Counted from the first letter of the stretch, positions 1 through 8,021 are shown. The stretch is DNA of 64,000 nt from an uncultured Eggerthellaceae bacterium (GCA_947566075.1 CANOIM010000003.1:1-64000), one strand, 5' to 3'. The notes: generated by a model from the letters alone, not told the origin. Translations and numbers: made by a program.

Positions 1-61
1 AATCAGAGATGAGCTCTTTTTCGGCTGCATCCAGGCGTATCGTCATGGTTGATGATGCCAT
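1..61 (-). CDS. Ribbon-helix-helix antitoxin (RelB/DUF6290-like), 5' part only
   Basis: Only the first 20 codons lie in the window; the gene runs off the left edge on the minus strand. They read MASSTMTIRLDAAEKELISD. The stretch TIRLDAAEKELISD is typical of the beta-strand and first helix of small ribbon-helix-helix antitoxins, which bind DNA as dimers and usually precede a RelE/ParE-type toxin. A second in-frame ATG at 46 is possible; a purine-rich AGGAAG lies directly against the first ATG, so the start is uncertain. The toxin partner would lie outside the window. The assignment rests on a short stretch and is tentative. Confidence 0.5.
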   Translation of the reverse strand, partial: MASSTMTIRLDAAEKELISD

Positions 62-88
62 TCTTCCTGCTTTCTTGGTTGCTCATAT

Positions 89-107
89 TGTGTAACATTG
101 TAACACA
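89..107. promoter_or_regulatory. Inverted repeat upstream of the antitoxin gene, candidate operator
   Basis: TGTGTAACATTGTAACACA is an odd-length inverted repeat with a central T and one mismatched pair per arm. It lies about 28 bp upstream of the antitoxin start at 61. Ribbon-helix-helix antitoxins normally autorepress through such palindromes, so an operator role is inferred from position and symmetry. Confidence 0.4.
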
Positions 108-203
108 TTCGTCACCAAAGACATTCTGGCTATATCTGGTAGGTGCGATATCAGAAAAGACAATGGAACGAAGCGACATTCGCCTGACGAACTTGTGAAG
201 CGC

Positions 204-233
204 TTGACCTAGCGCTGGGAAATGGAGTAGATT
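204..233 (+). promoter_or_regulatory. Sigma-70-like promoter for the AbiF-type RNA and gene
   Basis: TTGACC at 204-209 and TAGATT at 228-233 are separated by 18 bp, matching the -35 and -10 boxes of a housekeeping promoter at 4 to 5 of 6 positions each. Transcription would begin near 240, exactly at the 5' edge of the structured RNA at 244-317. This placement supports a short noncoding transcript or leader as the first product. Confidence 0.5.
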
Positions 234-239
234 ACAAGG

Positions 240-320
240 TGTGATATGACCCCGTGGACTCTAAGTGAGGCGGGGACTAGGAAGGTCGCAGCCACCGGCT
301 GCGGCCTTCTGACATATAGG
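240..320 (+). ncRNA. Structured RNA upstream of the Abi_2 gene, candidate AbiF-associated ncRNA
   Basis: The 74 nt from 244 to 317 fold by eye into a closed three-way structure. The outer stem pairs ATATG (244-248) with CATAT (313-317). Hairpin 1 pairs CCCCG (250-254) with CGGGG (271-275) around a 16-nt loop. Hairpin 2 pairs 281-293 with 297-309, 13 bp with a single G-U, around a 3-nt loop. A promoter ends just before it and the ribosome-binding site AGGAGAGG starts directly after it. A conserved RNA motif next to abiF genes is known and works with AbiF in RNA toxin-antitoxin-like systems. Identity with that motif is inferred from context and shape; it could alternatively be a cis-acting leader. 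Confidence 0.6.
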
Positions 321-326
321 AGAGGG

Positions 327-1265
327 ATGAAGGATTTTAAAACAACAGAGCAGTTAGTAGAGCTTCTAGAATCCAGGGGCGTTATCACGGATAAGCGGAC
401 ACCCCTTGCCATTGAGCGAGAGAGCTACTATGCGATCGTGAATGGATACAAAGGCCCGTTCTTAGACAAGCAAGCCATGGCTTCTACTCATGAGGATGTG
501 TACCTGCCCGGTACACGGTTTGAATGGATCTACTCTCTTTTCATGTTCGATCGTGAACTAAGAACCCTGACCTTTAGATATCTAGCGCGTGCTGAGGCGA
601 TCATGAAGAGCGCGATCGTGTATTGCTTTTGCGAAAAGAACCAAGGGGTCGAGGATTACAAAGATACGTCATGCTATGTAGCGCCGGGAAACATGCTCGT
701 TCCGCGAGGATGGAAAGGCAGCAAAGAGCAGTTGCACAGGAAGAGTCTCAAGAGGCTCATGGAGGTGTTCGATCGAAAGACGAGTCGTAAGAGCGAGAGA
801 CCCTTTATCCGGCATTATGCCCAACATCATGGTTATGTACCTCTCTGGGTGGTTGCTAACGATATGACCTTCGGCAACGTCTCGAACTTCTATCAACTAC
901 AGGCGAAAGGTGTGCAAAACGCTGCCTGCAAGATGATCCTGCATGCTACCGGGAAGGACTATGGTCCAGGGGTGCTCACACCGGATACGCTGCTCATGGC
1001 CTTTTCTGTTCTGGTTGATTTTCGTAATCTTTGTGCCCATGATGAGCGGCTGTACTGTGCCAAAGTGGGCAGGGATCGCAGGCAGACATACACCAATATG
1101 CTCTTCTACTTGATGCTCATCCTTTCTGAAGAAAGCTTCGAGGAGATGATCAGGGATATCGCACGTTTGTTCGGAGTGTATGGTGAACATTTGCGAGTTG
1201 TTACAAAAGAGGACTTGCTTAAAGGTATGGGGATGAGAGAGCAAGAGGCTGCAGATCAGCCATAG
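327..1265 (+). CDS. abiF: Abi_2/AbiF family HEPN protein (abortive infection)
   Basis: A 312-residue protein of the Abi_2 family (AbiD/AbiF). The family signature is near the C-terminus: RNLCAHDERLY at residues 233-243, which contains the HEPN ribonuclease motif R-x4-H (Arg233, His238). The N-terminus, with SYYAIVNGYKGPFLD, is also typical. Members act as phage-triggered or RNA-controlled toxins; HEPN proteins usually cleave RNA. The ATG at 327 was chosen because AGGAGAGG lies just upstream; a longer reading from 246 would translate through the structured RNA at 244-317 and is rejected. No partner protein gene is adjacent, so the preceding RNA is the likely regulator or antitoxin. Family assignment is confident; the nuclease target is not visible. 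Confidence 0.88.
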   Translation: MKDFKTTEQLVELLESRGVITDKRTPLAIERESYYAIVNGYKGPFLDKQAMASTHEDVYLPGTRFEWIYSLFMFDRELRTLTFRYLARAEAIMKSAIVYCFCEKNQGVEDYKDTSCYVAPGNMLVPRGWKGSKEQLHRKSLKRLMEVFDRKTSRKSERPFIRHYAQHHGYVPLWVVANDMTFGNVSNFYQLQAKGVQNAACKMILHATGKDYGPGVLTPDTLLMAFSVLVDFRNLCAHDERLYCAKVGRDRRQTYTNMLFYLMLILSEESFEEMIRDIARLFGVYGEHLRVVTKEDLLKGMGMREQEAADQP

Positions 1266-1368
1266 GTGGATGAAACCCTGCTGCAATCTTGGTGGATTCA
1301 GCGCGGCTCCGAATCGGTTGGCTCATGAAGACGGGACACGAAGGCATCGCATCTTCAGAACAGTCTCC

Positions 1369-2199
1369 TCAGATCAGAAAAGCAGCTCCCAAGAGCAGGG
1401 AGAAGAGGATCAGCGCTCCGGCATCGGGGGGAGCGAATGTGGCTCGATAGGCAGGAAGATCTGGGCATGATGAGATGCTCTGCTTGTGCACGAAGCGCTC
1501 GGCCATGATGTCCACTTGGTCGAAAGAGCTCTCGAGAAGCTGTATGAACGCGCCTTTTAGGTGCGCTATGCGATGGCGTAGGCGGTTCAGCGCTTCGGCA
1601 TCATTCTTGTTCCGTTGGTCAGACTGTTCGCCTGCGCGTATCATGTCTATCTCCCTGATGAAAAGGGGAAGGATTTGTAACGCTACATCTAAGGCGAGCA
1701 CGAAGGTGTCTACGCGCAATCCTAGCCGACGTAAGGGTGCAAGCGTCCATGAGAGCGTTCCGATGAGGGACCGCGTAGTCACGGCGTGCATGAATGCGAT
1801 CCCTACGGCCATGAGACAGATGAGGCGCACGATCATGAAGACAGAGACTACGAGACCTTCGAAGTAAACAGTGAAGCTGCCAACGGAGAAGAGCGCTTCA
1901 CCGCTTTGGCAATACAGGATCTGAGCTATCAGCGTGACCAAGAGGATGAAGAGCAGCGGCTTGAGGGACCGCCGGATCTCTTTAGCGGTGACACCTGATG
2001 TAGCGACTAAAGCTAGAGCGACTACCGCGCACAGGCCAAGCGTTGCGAAGCCGATAGAGACGAAGAGCGCTACCGTATAGAGGAAGAGGCAGATCAGCTT
2101 CGTGCGCGGGTCAGCTGTGAAGCACGAGGGGATGCGATAAGCATCGCCTTCGATGAGCAGCGCATCCTCGTCAGCGATGTGGTCCACATAAGCATTCAT
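1369..2199 (-). CDS. Energy-coupling-factor transporter transmembrane protein (EcfT/CbiQ-like)
   Basis: A 276-residue membrane protein with several hydrophobic segments (for example ICLFLYTVALFVSIGF and LLFILLVTLIAQILY) and a cytoplasmic charged region followed by a C-terminal membrane segment, the layout of EcfT/CbiQ proteins that couple ATPases to a substrate-binding S component. The Ala-Arg-Gly coupling motifs are not clear here. Its ATG overlaps the TGA of the Gx transporter (ATGA), so the two are translationally coupled. No EcfA ATPase gene is present in the operon, so any ATPase must be encoded elsewhere. It is the last gene of the reductive-dehalogenase/flavin operon. Confidence 0.75.
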   Translation of the reverse strand: MNAYVDHIADEDALLIEGDAYRIPSCFTADPRTKLICLFLYTVALFVSIGFATLGLCAVVALALVATSGVTAKEIRRSLKPLLFILLVTLIAQILYCQSGEALFSVGSFTVYFEGLVVSVFMIVRLICLMAVGIAFMHAVTTRSLIGTLSWTLAPLRRLGLRVDTFVLALDVALQILPLFIREIDMIRAGEQSDQRNKNDAEALNRLRHRIAHLKGAFIQLLESSFDQVDIMAERFVHKQSISSCPDLPAYRATFAPPDAGALILFSLLLGAAFLI

Positions 2200-2729
2200 G
2201 GAAGACGACCCTTCGAAGCATCCACGAGGCATCGTGCAAGCAGACCGGTTATGATGCCGGTGAGGCAAGCAGTGGCGAAGAGTAGGGGGGCGGATAGCCA
2301 GACGAGCGTCGTCTGTAGCATCACGCTTGCTATCAAGAGCTGCCCTACGTTATGGAAAATCGCCCCCACCATGGCCACGGGTACCATTCCCACATTCGAC
2401 AACTTTGCTACCAGGGCCATGATCATTGTTGCTAGCAGCGTTCCGGCGGCCGAGTATGTCATCATGATGGGTGAACCAAAGAGGAAGCCTGAAGCCAGCA
2501 CCTTGATGAGTGCTATGCAAAGCGCACTCTTGAGATCGGTCATGATGAGCGCTGCAAGAATCACCGCATTCGCCAGTCCTAACTTCACCCCTGGGACGGG
2601 GATGGGGATGGGAACGAAGGTCTCCGCGTAGCTCAGGGCCAGCGCGAAGGCAGAGAGGATGCCTACAAGCGCCCAACGCCGGGCGTCATCTAGGCTGAGG
2701 GGAGCGGCTTCTTGATTAGGCGGCTTCAA
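2196..2729 (-). CDS. Gx transporter family protein (ECF S-component-like, HepI-type)
   Basis: A 177-residue integral membrane protein of the Gx transporter group, often annotated as heptaprenyl diphosphate synthase component I. Recognisable features are ETFVPIPIPVPGVKLGLAN, the Gly-rich membrane segment containing FGSPIMMTYSAAGTLLA, and GAIFHNVGQ. These proteins look like the S components of ECF transporters and in many Gram-positive bacteria sit beside NusG_II proteins, ApbE and FMN-binding proteins, as here. The substrate is unknown; supply of flavin or quinone precursor is a guess from context. The start lies 4 bp after the NusG_II stop. Confidence 0.82.
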   Translation of the reverse strand: MKPPNQEAAPLSLDDARRWALVGILSAFALALSYAETFVPIPIPVPGVKLGLANAVILAALIMTDLKSALCIALIKVLASGFLFGSPIMMTYSAAGTLLATMIMALVAKLSNVGMVPVAMVGAIFHNVGQLLIASVMLQTTLVWLSAPLLFATACLTGIITGLLARCLVDASKGRLP

Positions 2730-2733
2730 GGGC

Positions 2734-3171
2734 TCACCCGCTCACTGCATCGGGAAGAGCGTCGGTGGCGTGGCTTGCGGGGGCGAGGCTTTCGGCTGCC
2801 CCCTTCTTCGACTTCTGTCCGATGATCTCTATGTAGAACTCATGGGGAAGGCAGATAATCCGCTGTCCGGGGGTATGGATCTTCCCCTGGCGCATGCAGT
2901 CATGATTCTTGCAATCCGATTCCGAAACGTGGATGCAGGCATTCTCCACCGTTACCTTATTGGTGCCTAGATTCGATTCGATCGTTGAGGTGGTATCCAC
3001 ATCCAGGGGGAAGCTGTATGTCTTGCCGTCTGCAGCGTGGACAATGGCGGTCAGCGTAGAGGCAGTGGTCTGGGACGTGGAAAGCGAAGCAATGAGTGCG
3101 CTTGCGATCACGATCAACAGCACCATGGCAACCACGATTACATTCGCATGGCATTTGAGCGTATTCAGCAT
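2734..3171 (-). CDS. NusG domain II-containing protein (NusG_II)
   Basis: A 145-residue protein with a single N-terminal membrane anchor (residues about 10-30) and an extracytoplasmic NusG_II-type beta domain. The domain is marked by CIHVSESDCKNHDCMRQGKI and RIICLPHEFYIEI, including a conserved Cys-rich loop. Such proteins are recurrent neighbours of Gx transporters, ApbE and flavinylated redox proteins; their biochemical role is not established. The start has the ribosome-binding site GGTGG. The conserved cysteines suggest a redox or metal site at the outer membrane face, which is inference. Confidence 0.8.
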   Translation of the reverse strand: MLNTLKCHANVIVVAMVLLIVIASALIASLSTSQTTASTLTAIVHAADGKTYSFPLDVDTTSTIESNLGTNKVTVENACIHVSESDCKNHDCMRQGKIHTPGQRIICLPHEFYIEIIGQKSKKGAAESLAPASHATDALPDAVSG

Positions 3172-3216
3172 GCCTAGACCACCTCCCCTTTCGTTTGATC
3201 CGTTACCCTTTCTTGC

Positions 3217-4269
3217 TCAGGCTGCGGATCCCGGCCTCATTTCCCAAATCTTGCCAGTCTCATCTATGAGCAGTACCTCAAGTTGGTCATGTACCCGGGT
3301 CCATTCGGGGGCCTCTTCGGCTCCCGTCATGAAGAGTGGTTTTGCGAAAGCTTCGCCATCAGTGGCTTGTGGGCCTAGGATGCTGACGCTGGTCACCTTG
3401 CCTGAGACGGGATATCCCGTGCGTGGGTCAAGGATATGCCAGTACTGGCGCCCTTCTTGCTCGAAGCATCGCTCTGTGAGCGCGCTCGTGACCACAGAGC
3501 GGTTCCGTGCCTCTACGGTGCGCACAAGCGCATCATGGTGGTGTGGGTCTTGGATGCCGATGCGCCATGGGTTGCCATCGGGCCTGCAACCGATCGTGCG
3601 AACGGTGCCGCCTAGGTCCAGGCACGCGCTCGTGCATCCTTGGGCTTCTAGTTGGCGGGCGAGGTCGTCAGCTATGTAGCCCTTGGCGATACCGCCTAGA
3701 TCGATCTGGGCATACGGGTCGGTCAGTCTGACCGTGTTCCCTTCCATGGATATCCTCTCGTAGCCTATATGGCTCACCGCTTCGCGGATGCTTTCTTCTG
3801 GGGGCACGATGCCCTGCTTGAAATCCCAGAGAGCAGATACCGCGCCAATGGTGATGTCGAAGAGGCCATTGGTGATGCCGGAATACGCTATGGAGCGCGT
3901 GATGATGTCCGCAGTCTCTGGATGTACGGTGACAGGAGCTCCCTGAGCATCATTGATGCGCGCTATGTCGCTTGAGGGGATGGTGCGCGAGAAGGCAGAC
4001 TCGAAGAAGCGGCATCGCTCCTCGAGCGCCGTCATGACCGTCTGGCTGCAATCGGCGCTCAAAGTGATGAAGGTGTCGAAAGCGAACAGATCCGTGGTGA
4101 GCAGCGTTTGGGGCTGTTCACCATCATCCCACGAGGAGCCTTGGGTGTTTCGGGCTGAGAGGGCATTGGCGGGAGCGCATCCTGGAACCATTGTGGCCAG
4201 GGTCGCGCAAGCGGCACAGGACAAGAATGTCCGGCGTGTGCAGGGGTATGTCCGCGAGAGCTTATCCAC
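3217..4269 (-). CDS. apbE: FAD:protein FMN transferase (ApbE)
   Basis: A 350-residue ApbE protein, which covalently attaches FMN to a threonine of extracytoplasmic flavoproteins through a phosphoester bond. The family core DLGGIAKGYIADDL and the C-terminal TSVSILGPQATDGEAFAKP are clear. The N-terminus carries both a twin-arginine pair (RRTFL) and a lipobox ending in VPGC, so the protein is an exported lipoprotein. Translation starts at a GTG overlapping the TAA of the upstream FMN-binding membrane protein, its evident substrate (Thr140). This tight coupling ties flavinylation to the reductive-dehalogenase operon. Confidence 0.93.
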   Translation of the reverse strand: MDKLSRTYPCTRRTFLSCAACATLATMVPGCAPANALSARNTQGSSWDDGEQPQTLLTTDLFAFDTFITLSADCSQTVMTALEERCRFFESAFSRTIPSSDIARINDAQGAPVTVHPETADIITRSIAYSGITNGLFDITIGAVSALWDFKQGIVPPEESIREAVSHIGYERISMEGNTVRLTDPYAQIDLGGIAKGYIADDLARQLEAQGCTSACLDLGGTVRTIGCRPDGNPWRIGIQDPHHHDALVRTVEARNRSVVTSALTERCFEQEGRQYWHILDPRTGYPVSGKVTSVSILGPQATDGEAFAKPLFMTGAEEAPEWTRVHDQLEVLLIDETGKIWEMRPGSAA

Positions 4270-5584
4270 TCAGCAGGCCCGTAGCATTCATGATGGAAAG
4301 GAGCGACACCACAGCGATGGCGATGCCGATGATGAGCACGAGCACGTCATAGGGTTTCAGGGGCTTGCGCTCTCGCTTCTCTGCCTTCGCCGTTCCCTTC
4401 GACTCCTTCACGGATTCTTTCTCAGTGCTCTTGCCAGCGTTCTTGATGAGCCTTGCAACGCGGTTGCGGAGAAGGGTTGCCTTGGTGAGCACATACCCCA
4501 CCGGGCACGCGAAATTGCAATAGATGCGGCGAGAGAAGAGCGCCCCCACCAGCACGAGCGGCAGAAGCGCCCACTGGATGCCAACCCCTACCTGCCCGAA
4601 GATCAACGAGAACGGCTCATAGTTCGCGAACTCCAGGTTATGGAACGCAAGGGTGAGCACGAGCGAGATAAAGATGAGAACGGCGGGGAACCAGCGCAAG
4701 AGCTTTCCCACTCCCGGATTCAGCGGCTTCTTGCCTATGGGGCCGCCAATGGCGAATACCGCTTCTTCCAATGCGCCGAAGGGGCATATGGTGGCGCAGT
4801 AGGCGTTCTTGCCTGTGATGAGGATCAAGATCAGCGCGCCGAAGACGAGCAGATACCAGCGGAGATAATCTGCGACGCTCGGCCAATCAAGGGAGCAGAG
4901 CGCTATCAGAACGGTCAGAGTGATGAATTGCGAAGCGAGAAAGCCCATGACAACGATGCTGTAGATGCGACTGATCCAGACGAGCACCCGCTGCTTGGAC
5001 CAGCGGGTGACCGCGAAGGCCAGGAGCAGCATGATGAATACCAGGATATCCAGGTATCCGATGCTCATCCCGCTATCGGGCTGCTCAACGGGGGTGTTCA
5101 GGTAATGCTCACCCACGAAGGTGACGCCCTCCTGGATCGCTTTGGTGGCGGCGTTCGATGAGATGGTGGCGTGGCTGATGGCATCCACATTCGCATCGAT
5201 GCTGAACCCGCTGGCAATGGGGTCATCAATGAAGTTCTTCTTGAAGAAAGACTGCCCGATGAGCTTGCGAAAGTAAGAAGGTGACTCATCCTGGCTATAG
5301 GGCTTCACATTCAGTACAGTGCCATCCATGCCGACGAGCGTAGCCATGACCACCTCGGACTGATAGCCGTAATGGCCGCAGATCACCAGGTATCCTACCG
5401 GCACTCCCTCTTCGCTCACTGTATAGACGGGCGGCTCGGCATTTACCTGTTCGAATGCGTTGAATTCTTCGTAGTCGTCCAAGAATGCTTCGTCAATAGG
5501 TTCATGGTATAAGGTGTTCATGACGAACAATGTAGCAACGATGGTGCACCCGAGAGCGAAGAGAACACGCTTCACCTTCTTCAT
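4262..5584 (-). CDS. rdhC: FMN-binding and CX3CP polyferredoxin-like membrane protein (RdhC/PceC/NosR type)
   Basis: A 440-residue membrane protein. After an N-terminal anchor comes an extracytoplasmic FMN-binding domain with the flavinylation site SHATIS (Thr140 the likely acceptor). This is followed by five or more membrane segments with two CX3CP motifs, CATICPFG and CNFACPVG, and a basic cytoplasmic linker before a final helix. The architecture matches PceC/RdhC and NosR/NirI proteins, proposed to pass electrons from the quinone pool to the outside. It lies between the chaperone-like gene and apbE and shares an overlap with apbE. It probably feeds electrons to RdhA; a purely regulatory role, once proposed for this family, is the alternative. 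Confidence 0.87.
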   Translation of the reverse strand: MKKVKRVLFALGCTIVATLFVMNTLYHEPIDEAFLDDYEEFNAFEQVNAEPPVYTVSEEGVPVGYLVICGHYGYQSEVVMATLVGMDGTVLNVKPYSQDESPSYFRKLIGQSFFKKNFIDDPIASGFSIDANVDAISHATISSNAATKAIQEGVTFVGEHYLNTPVEQPDSGMSIGYLDILVFIMLLLAFAVTRWSKQRVLVWISRIYSIVVMGFLASQFITLTVLIALCSLDWPSVADYLRWYLLVFGALILILITGKNAYCATICPFGALEEAVFAIGGPIGKKPLNPGVGKLLRWFPAVLIFISLVLTLAFHNLEFANYEPFSLIFGQVGVGIQWALLPLVLVGALFSRRIYCNFACPVGYVLTKATLLRNRVARLIKNAGKSTEKESVKESKGTAKAEKRERKPLKPYDVLVLIIGIAIAVVSLLSIMNATGLLSG

Positions 5585-5589
5585 GTTCT

Positions 5590-6096
5590 TTACGCACCCT
5601 TCCTCTGCATCGTGTTATTGGTCTTCAGGAAATTCAGCACTTTGCGTGTGAGGATGGCATCCATGAGCTCTTTGTCGCCGAAGTCGGGCTCGGTGAGGAG
5701 CATGCGTGCATATTGGTCGCGGTAATCACGTTTATAGGCAGCAAGATCTGCGGGGAGAACCTGTATGCTCTCGGCCTCAGCGATCGCTGTGATTGTCAGG
5801 TTCTCAAGGGCTGTGCGTACGAGGTTCGCCTTGCAGAACTCGCGCAATTTAGACTCATCGATGCCCGCCACCAAGCAGAATGCTCCGATGGACTTGCGAT
5901 CAGCGGTCAGCTTTTCGCGTAGTTCTCCTTCAGCGCGCGCGGCTTCTGAACTAAGTGCTTCTTCATCCAGTGCATAGGACGATCCATCGATCACGGTGTT
6001 GATGAGCGCGTTCAGGAAATCAGTCTCATCGCCTTCGGCCTCGATGACAAGACCCACATAGGGACCAGGGATGAAATCGGTCAGTATCTGCTTCAT
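5590..6096 (-). CDS. rdhT: Trigger-factor C-domain-like chaperone (PceT/RdhT-like)
   Basis: A 168-residue protein that resembles only the C-terminal arm domain of trigger factor, with the pattern EFCKANLVRTALENLTITAI followed by AEAESIQV. The ribosome-binding and prolyl-isomerase domains are absent. In organohalide-respiring bacteria a trigger-factor homologue (PceT) binds the twin-arginine signal of the reductive dehalogenase before cofactor insertion and export. The position between rdhB and rdhC supports such a dedicated role. The ATG at 6096 is preferred because AGAGAG precedes it; the reading could extend to 6153. Resemblance is by pattern only. Confidence 0.68.
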   Translation of the reverse strand: MKQILTDFIPGPYVGLVIEAEGDETDFLNALINTVIDGSSYALDEEALSSEAARAEGELREKLTADRKSIGAFCLVAGIDESKLREFCKANLVRTALENLTITAIAEAESIQVLPADLAAYKRDYRDQYARMLLTEPDFGDKELMDAILTRKVLNFLKTNNTMQRKGA

Positions 6097-6189
6097 GTGG
6101 CATCTCTCTTCCGTATGTACAGGACGGATATCAGACGCGTGCAGCCCTCGCACAGGAGGGTTGCACGCGGTGGAGGGATTTGATTCGTC

Positions 6190-6552
6190 TTAGGCGGTTT
6201 TGGGTTCTGCAGCTGTAGGGGCGATTTCTGCCAGGTTATTCTCGGAGGGCTTCTTCTCGCCCATCTTGCCTACGCGGAATCCGATGACGCCTAGGATAAT
6301 ACCGATGCCGCCGAAGATCAGCAGTCCCATGGCGGCAGATTGAGGTTCTACCTCAAGAGTGCAGGCATAAGCCCAATCTAGGGCGAAGGCTACGGACACC
6401 AGTCCGAGGATCCACAGAACAAGGATGCCAACCAGCTTGCCGGGCTTCATCTCTTGCTTGCGGTAATGGATCACGAGGAGAGTAACGGCTGCGCCGAAGA
6501 GCGCGGCAACTAATGAGTAAACCAGCATCTCAGTCAAACCCATTCGGGGCAC
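6190..6552 (-). CDS. rdhB: Reductive dehalogenase membrane anchor (RdhB-like)
   Basis: A 120-residue protein with three predicted membrane helices (about residues 8-26, 38-58 and 73-93) and a charged tail. This is the size and topology of RdhB/PceB anchors, which hold the exported catalytic subunit at the outer face of the membrane. A ribosome-binding site (AGGAAG) sits just inside the 23-bp gap after rdhA. Sequence conservation in this family is low, so the call depends on topology and position. Confidence 0.75.
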   Translation of the reverse strand: MPRMGLTEMLVYSLVAALFGAAVTLLVIHYRKQEMKPGKLVGILVLWILGLVSVAFALDWAYACTLEVEPQSAAMGLLIFGGIGIILGVIGFRVGKMGEKKPSENNLAEIAPTAAEPKTA

Positions 6553-6575
6553 TTCCTTTCTTTCGCTTGCGCTTC

Positions 6576-8021
6576 TTAGATGTCCTTACGCCAGAAATCC
6601 GTCAGTGTCTGCTCGTCGGGGATGCCGCCGTAGCCGAAGAAGCCGTCAAAGAAGCGGGCAACGCCACCGAATCCAGGGATGCTCGTCATGACGCGAAGAA
6701 CATCATGGTGCCAGATTTGTGGCTTGTTATAGGGGCATACGCCGATGCAGATGCCGCAATCGTTACCGTCCAATGGCAGATACCAATTGATCAGGCATTT
6801 TTGGGCATCCAGCTGATATTTCTTGATGCCGCCCTGGGCGCAGAGGCTCGTGGGGACATTGTCTGGATCATCGATGCTCAGATGGGTGATGGCCTGGGAG
6901 GGGCAGCTGTCAGAGCATACCTGACAAACCTCGCAGAATTCAGTGACGCCGAAGGATTTCGGCTTGTCGTATTCGAACTCGGCATCCGTATAGACTTTCG
7001 CCAGGCGTACGCGTGGGCCGTATTCTTCGGTCATGAGGATGCTCATGCGGCTACCTTCACCAAGTCCTGCACGAATGGCCTCGGCTACGCTGGGAGAAGC
7101 GTTATTGCCACAGTGATAGGTGTTGTAACCCAGTTTGCGCAGAAATTGAGCCAGGCGCAGCCCTACCTCGGCCATGCGGGAATAGGCTGTGTAGGTGGCA
7201 CCTGTTTCGATCATGGATCCAGAGGTTTTGAAGCACTCGTAATCCATCTCGAAGGCCATTACGATGACCGATTTCGGTTCGAAGCCCATATCCATCGGAC
7301 GGTTGACGTTGACCTTCTCCTTGATGAGGTTGCCTTCCATGTCAGTGGGCATGGCAACTTCGGTGGCGTATATGAAGCGTTCATCATAGGGGGCGATGCC
7401 TACCAGATCGGCGCCGAACACCTTTGCTGCCTTCTTGACGGCATAAGCAGCTTGGGCAGGATTGTCGAATTCATAGCGCTCTTCGGCAACATCGAAGCCA
7501 TCCTTGCCGCCGTTCGGGAAACTGGCGCTTGTTTGGCCGTACATGGTCAAGGGTGCAAGTTCGCCGGAAGGGGTGGTGATATGCACGCAGCTATCGAAGG
7601 AGCGTCCTGCTCCGGTGACATCAGCGCCCATTAAATGGTAGGTTGCCATGCCTCCATCTTCGAATGCGTAGTCGATCTGCGTGAAGCCTGGATCCCCATA
7701 GGTGAAGGGCGTCTCTGGGTTCGCACCCGTCCATTGATCGAACAGGTTTTGGTTGTCATTCTCGTCAGGAGGGATCATACCCTTGGGTACGAGTCGCGCT
7801 CGCATGAAGGCAACATTCTTGCCCTCGAAGCGCTTGAATTCATTGGGATCGATCTCAAGCATCTCATCGATGGATTCATAGGTTGTCGCGGCTTCTGCCT
7901 TCTCGGCTGTCCCCCCAACGCCGAAGAGCGACGCGATGCCCAAAGTGGCTCCTGCGGTAGCGCCGAGCTTCAGGAAATTACGTCGGCTCATGCTGCCGAT
8001 GTCCTTCTTCGCGGTTTCCAT
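6576..8021 (-). CDS. rdhA: Reductive dehalogenase catalytic subunit
   Basis: A 481-residue protein, the usual size for RdhA after choosing the ATG at 8021, which is preceded by AGGAG. It has a twin-arginine signal (MSRRNFLKLG, residues 11-20) with probable cleavage after AEA near residue 44. The corrinoid-domain signature GLGEGSRMSILMTEEYGPRV is followed by two [4Fe-4S] motifs: CX2CX2CX3CP at 363-374 and CX12CX2CX3CP at 409-430. These enzymes use cobalamin to remove halogen from organohalides with electrons from a membrane donor. The motif AYSRM precedes the GLGE block as in known RdhA. The substrate cannot be read from sequence. First gene of an eight-gene operon. Confidence 0.93.
   Translation of the reverse strand: METAKKDIGSMSRRNFLKLGATAGATLGIASLFGVGGTAEKAEAATTYESIDEMLEIDPNEFKRFEGKNVAFMRARLVPKGMIPPDENDNQNLFDQWTGANPETPFTYGDPGFTQIDYAFEDGGMATYHLMGADVTGAGRSFDSCVHITTPSGELAPLTMYGQTSASFPNGGKDGFDVAEERYEFDNPAQAAYAVKKAAKVFGADLVGIAPYDERFIYATEVAMPTDMEGNLIKEKVNVNRPMDMGFEPKSVIVMAFEMDYECFKTSGSMIETGATYTAYSRMAEVGLRLAQFLRKLGYNTYHCGNNASPSVAEAIRAGLGEGSRMSILMTEEYGPRVRLAKVYTDAEFEYDKPKSFGVTEFCEVCQVCSDSCPSQAITHLSIDDPDNVPTSLCAQGGIKKYQLDAQKCLINWYLPLDGNDCGICIGVCPYNKPQIWHHDVLRVMTSIPGFGGVARFFDGFFGYGGIPDEQTLTDFWRKDI

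Noticed and set aside
246..326. Extension of the Abi_2 protein upstream to ATG 246
   Set aside because: It would translate the structured RNA, lacks an RBS, and the extra residues do not look like the family; ATG 327 has a good RBS.
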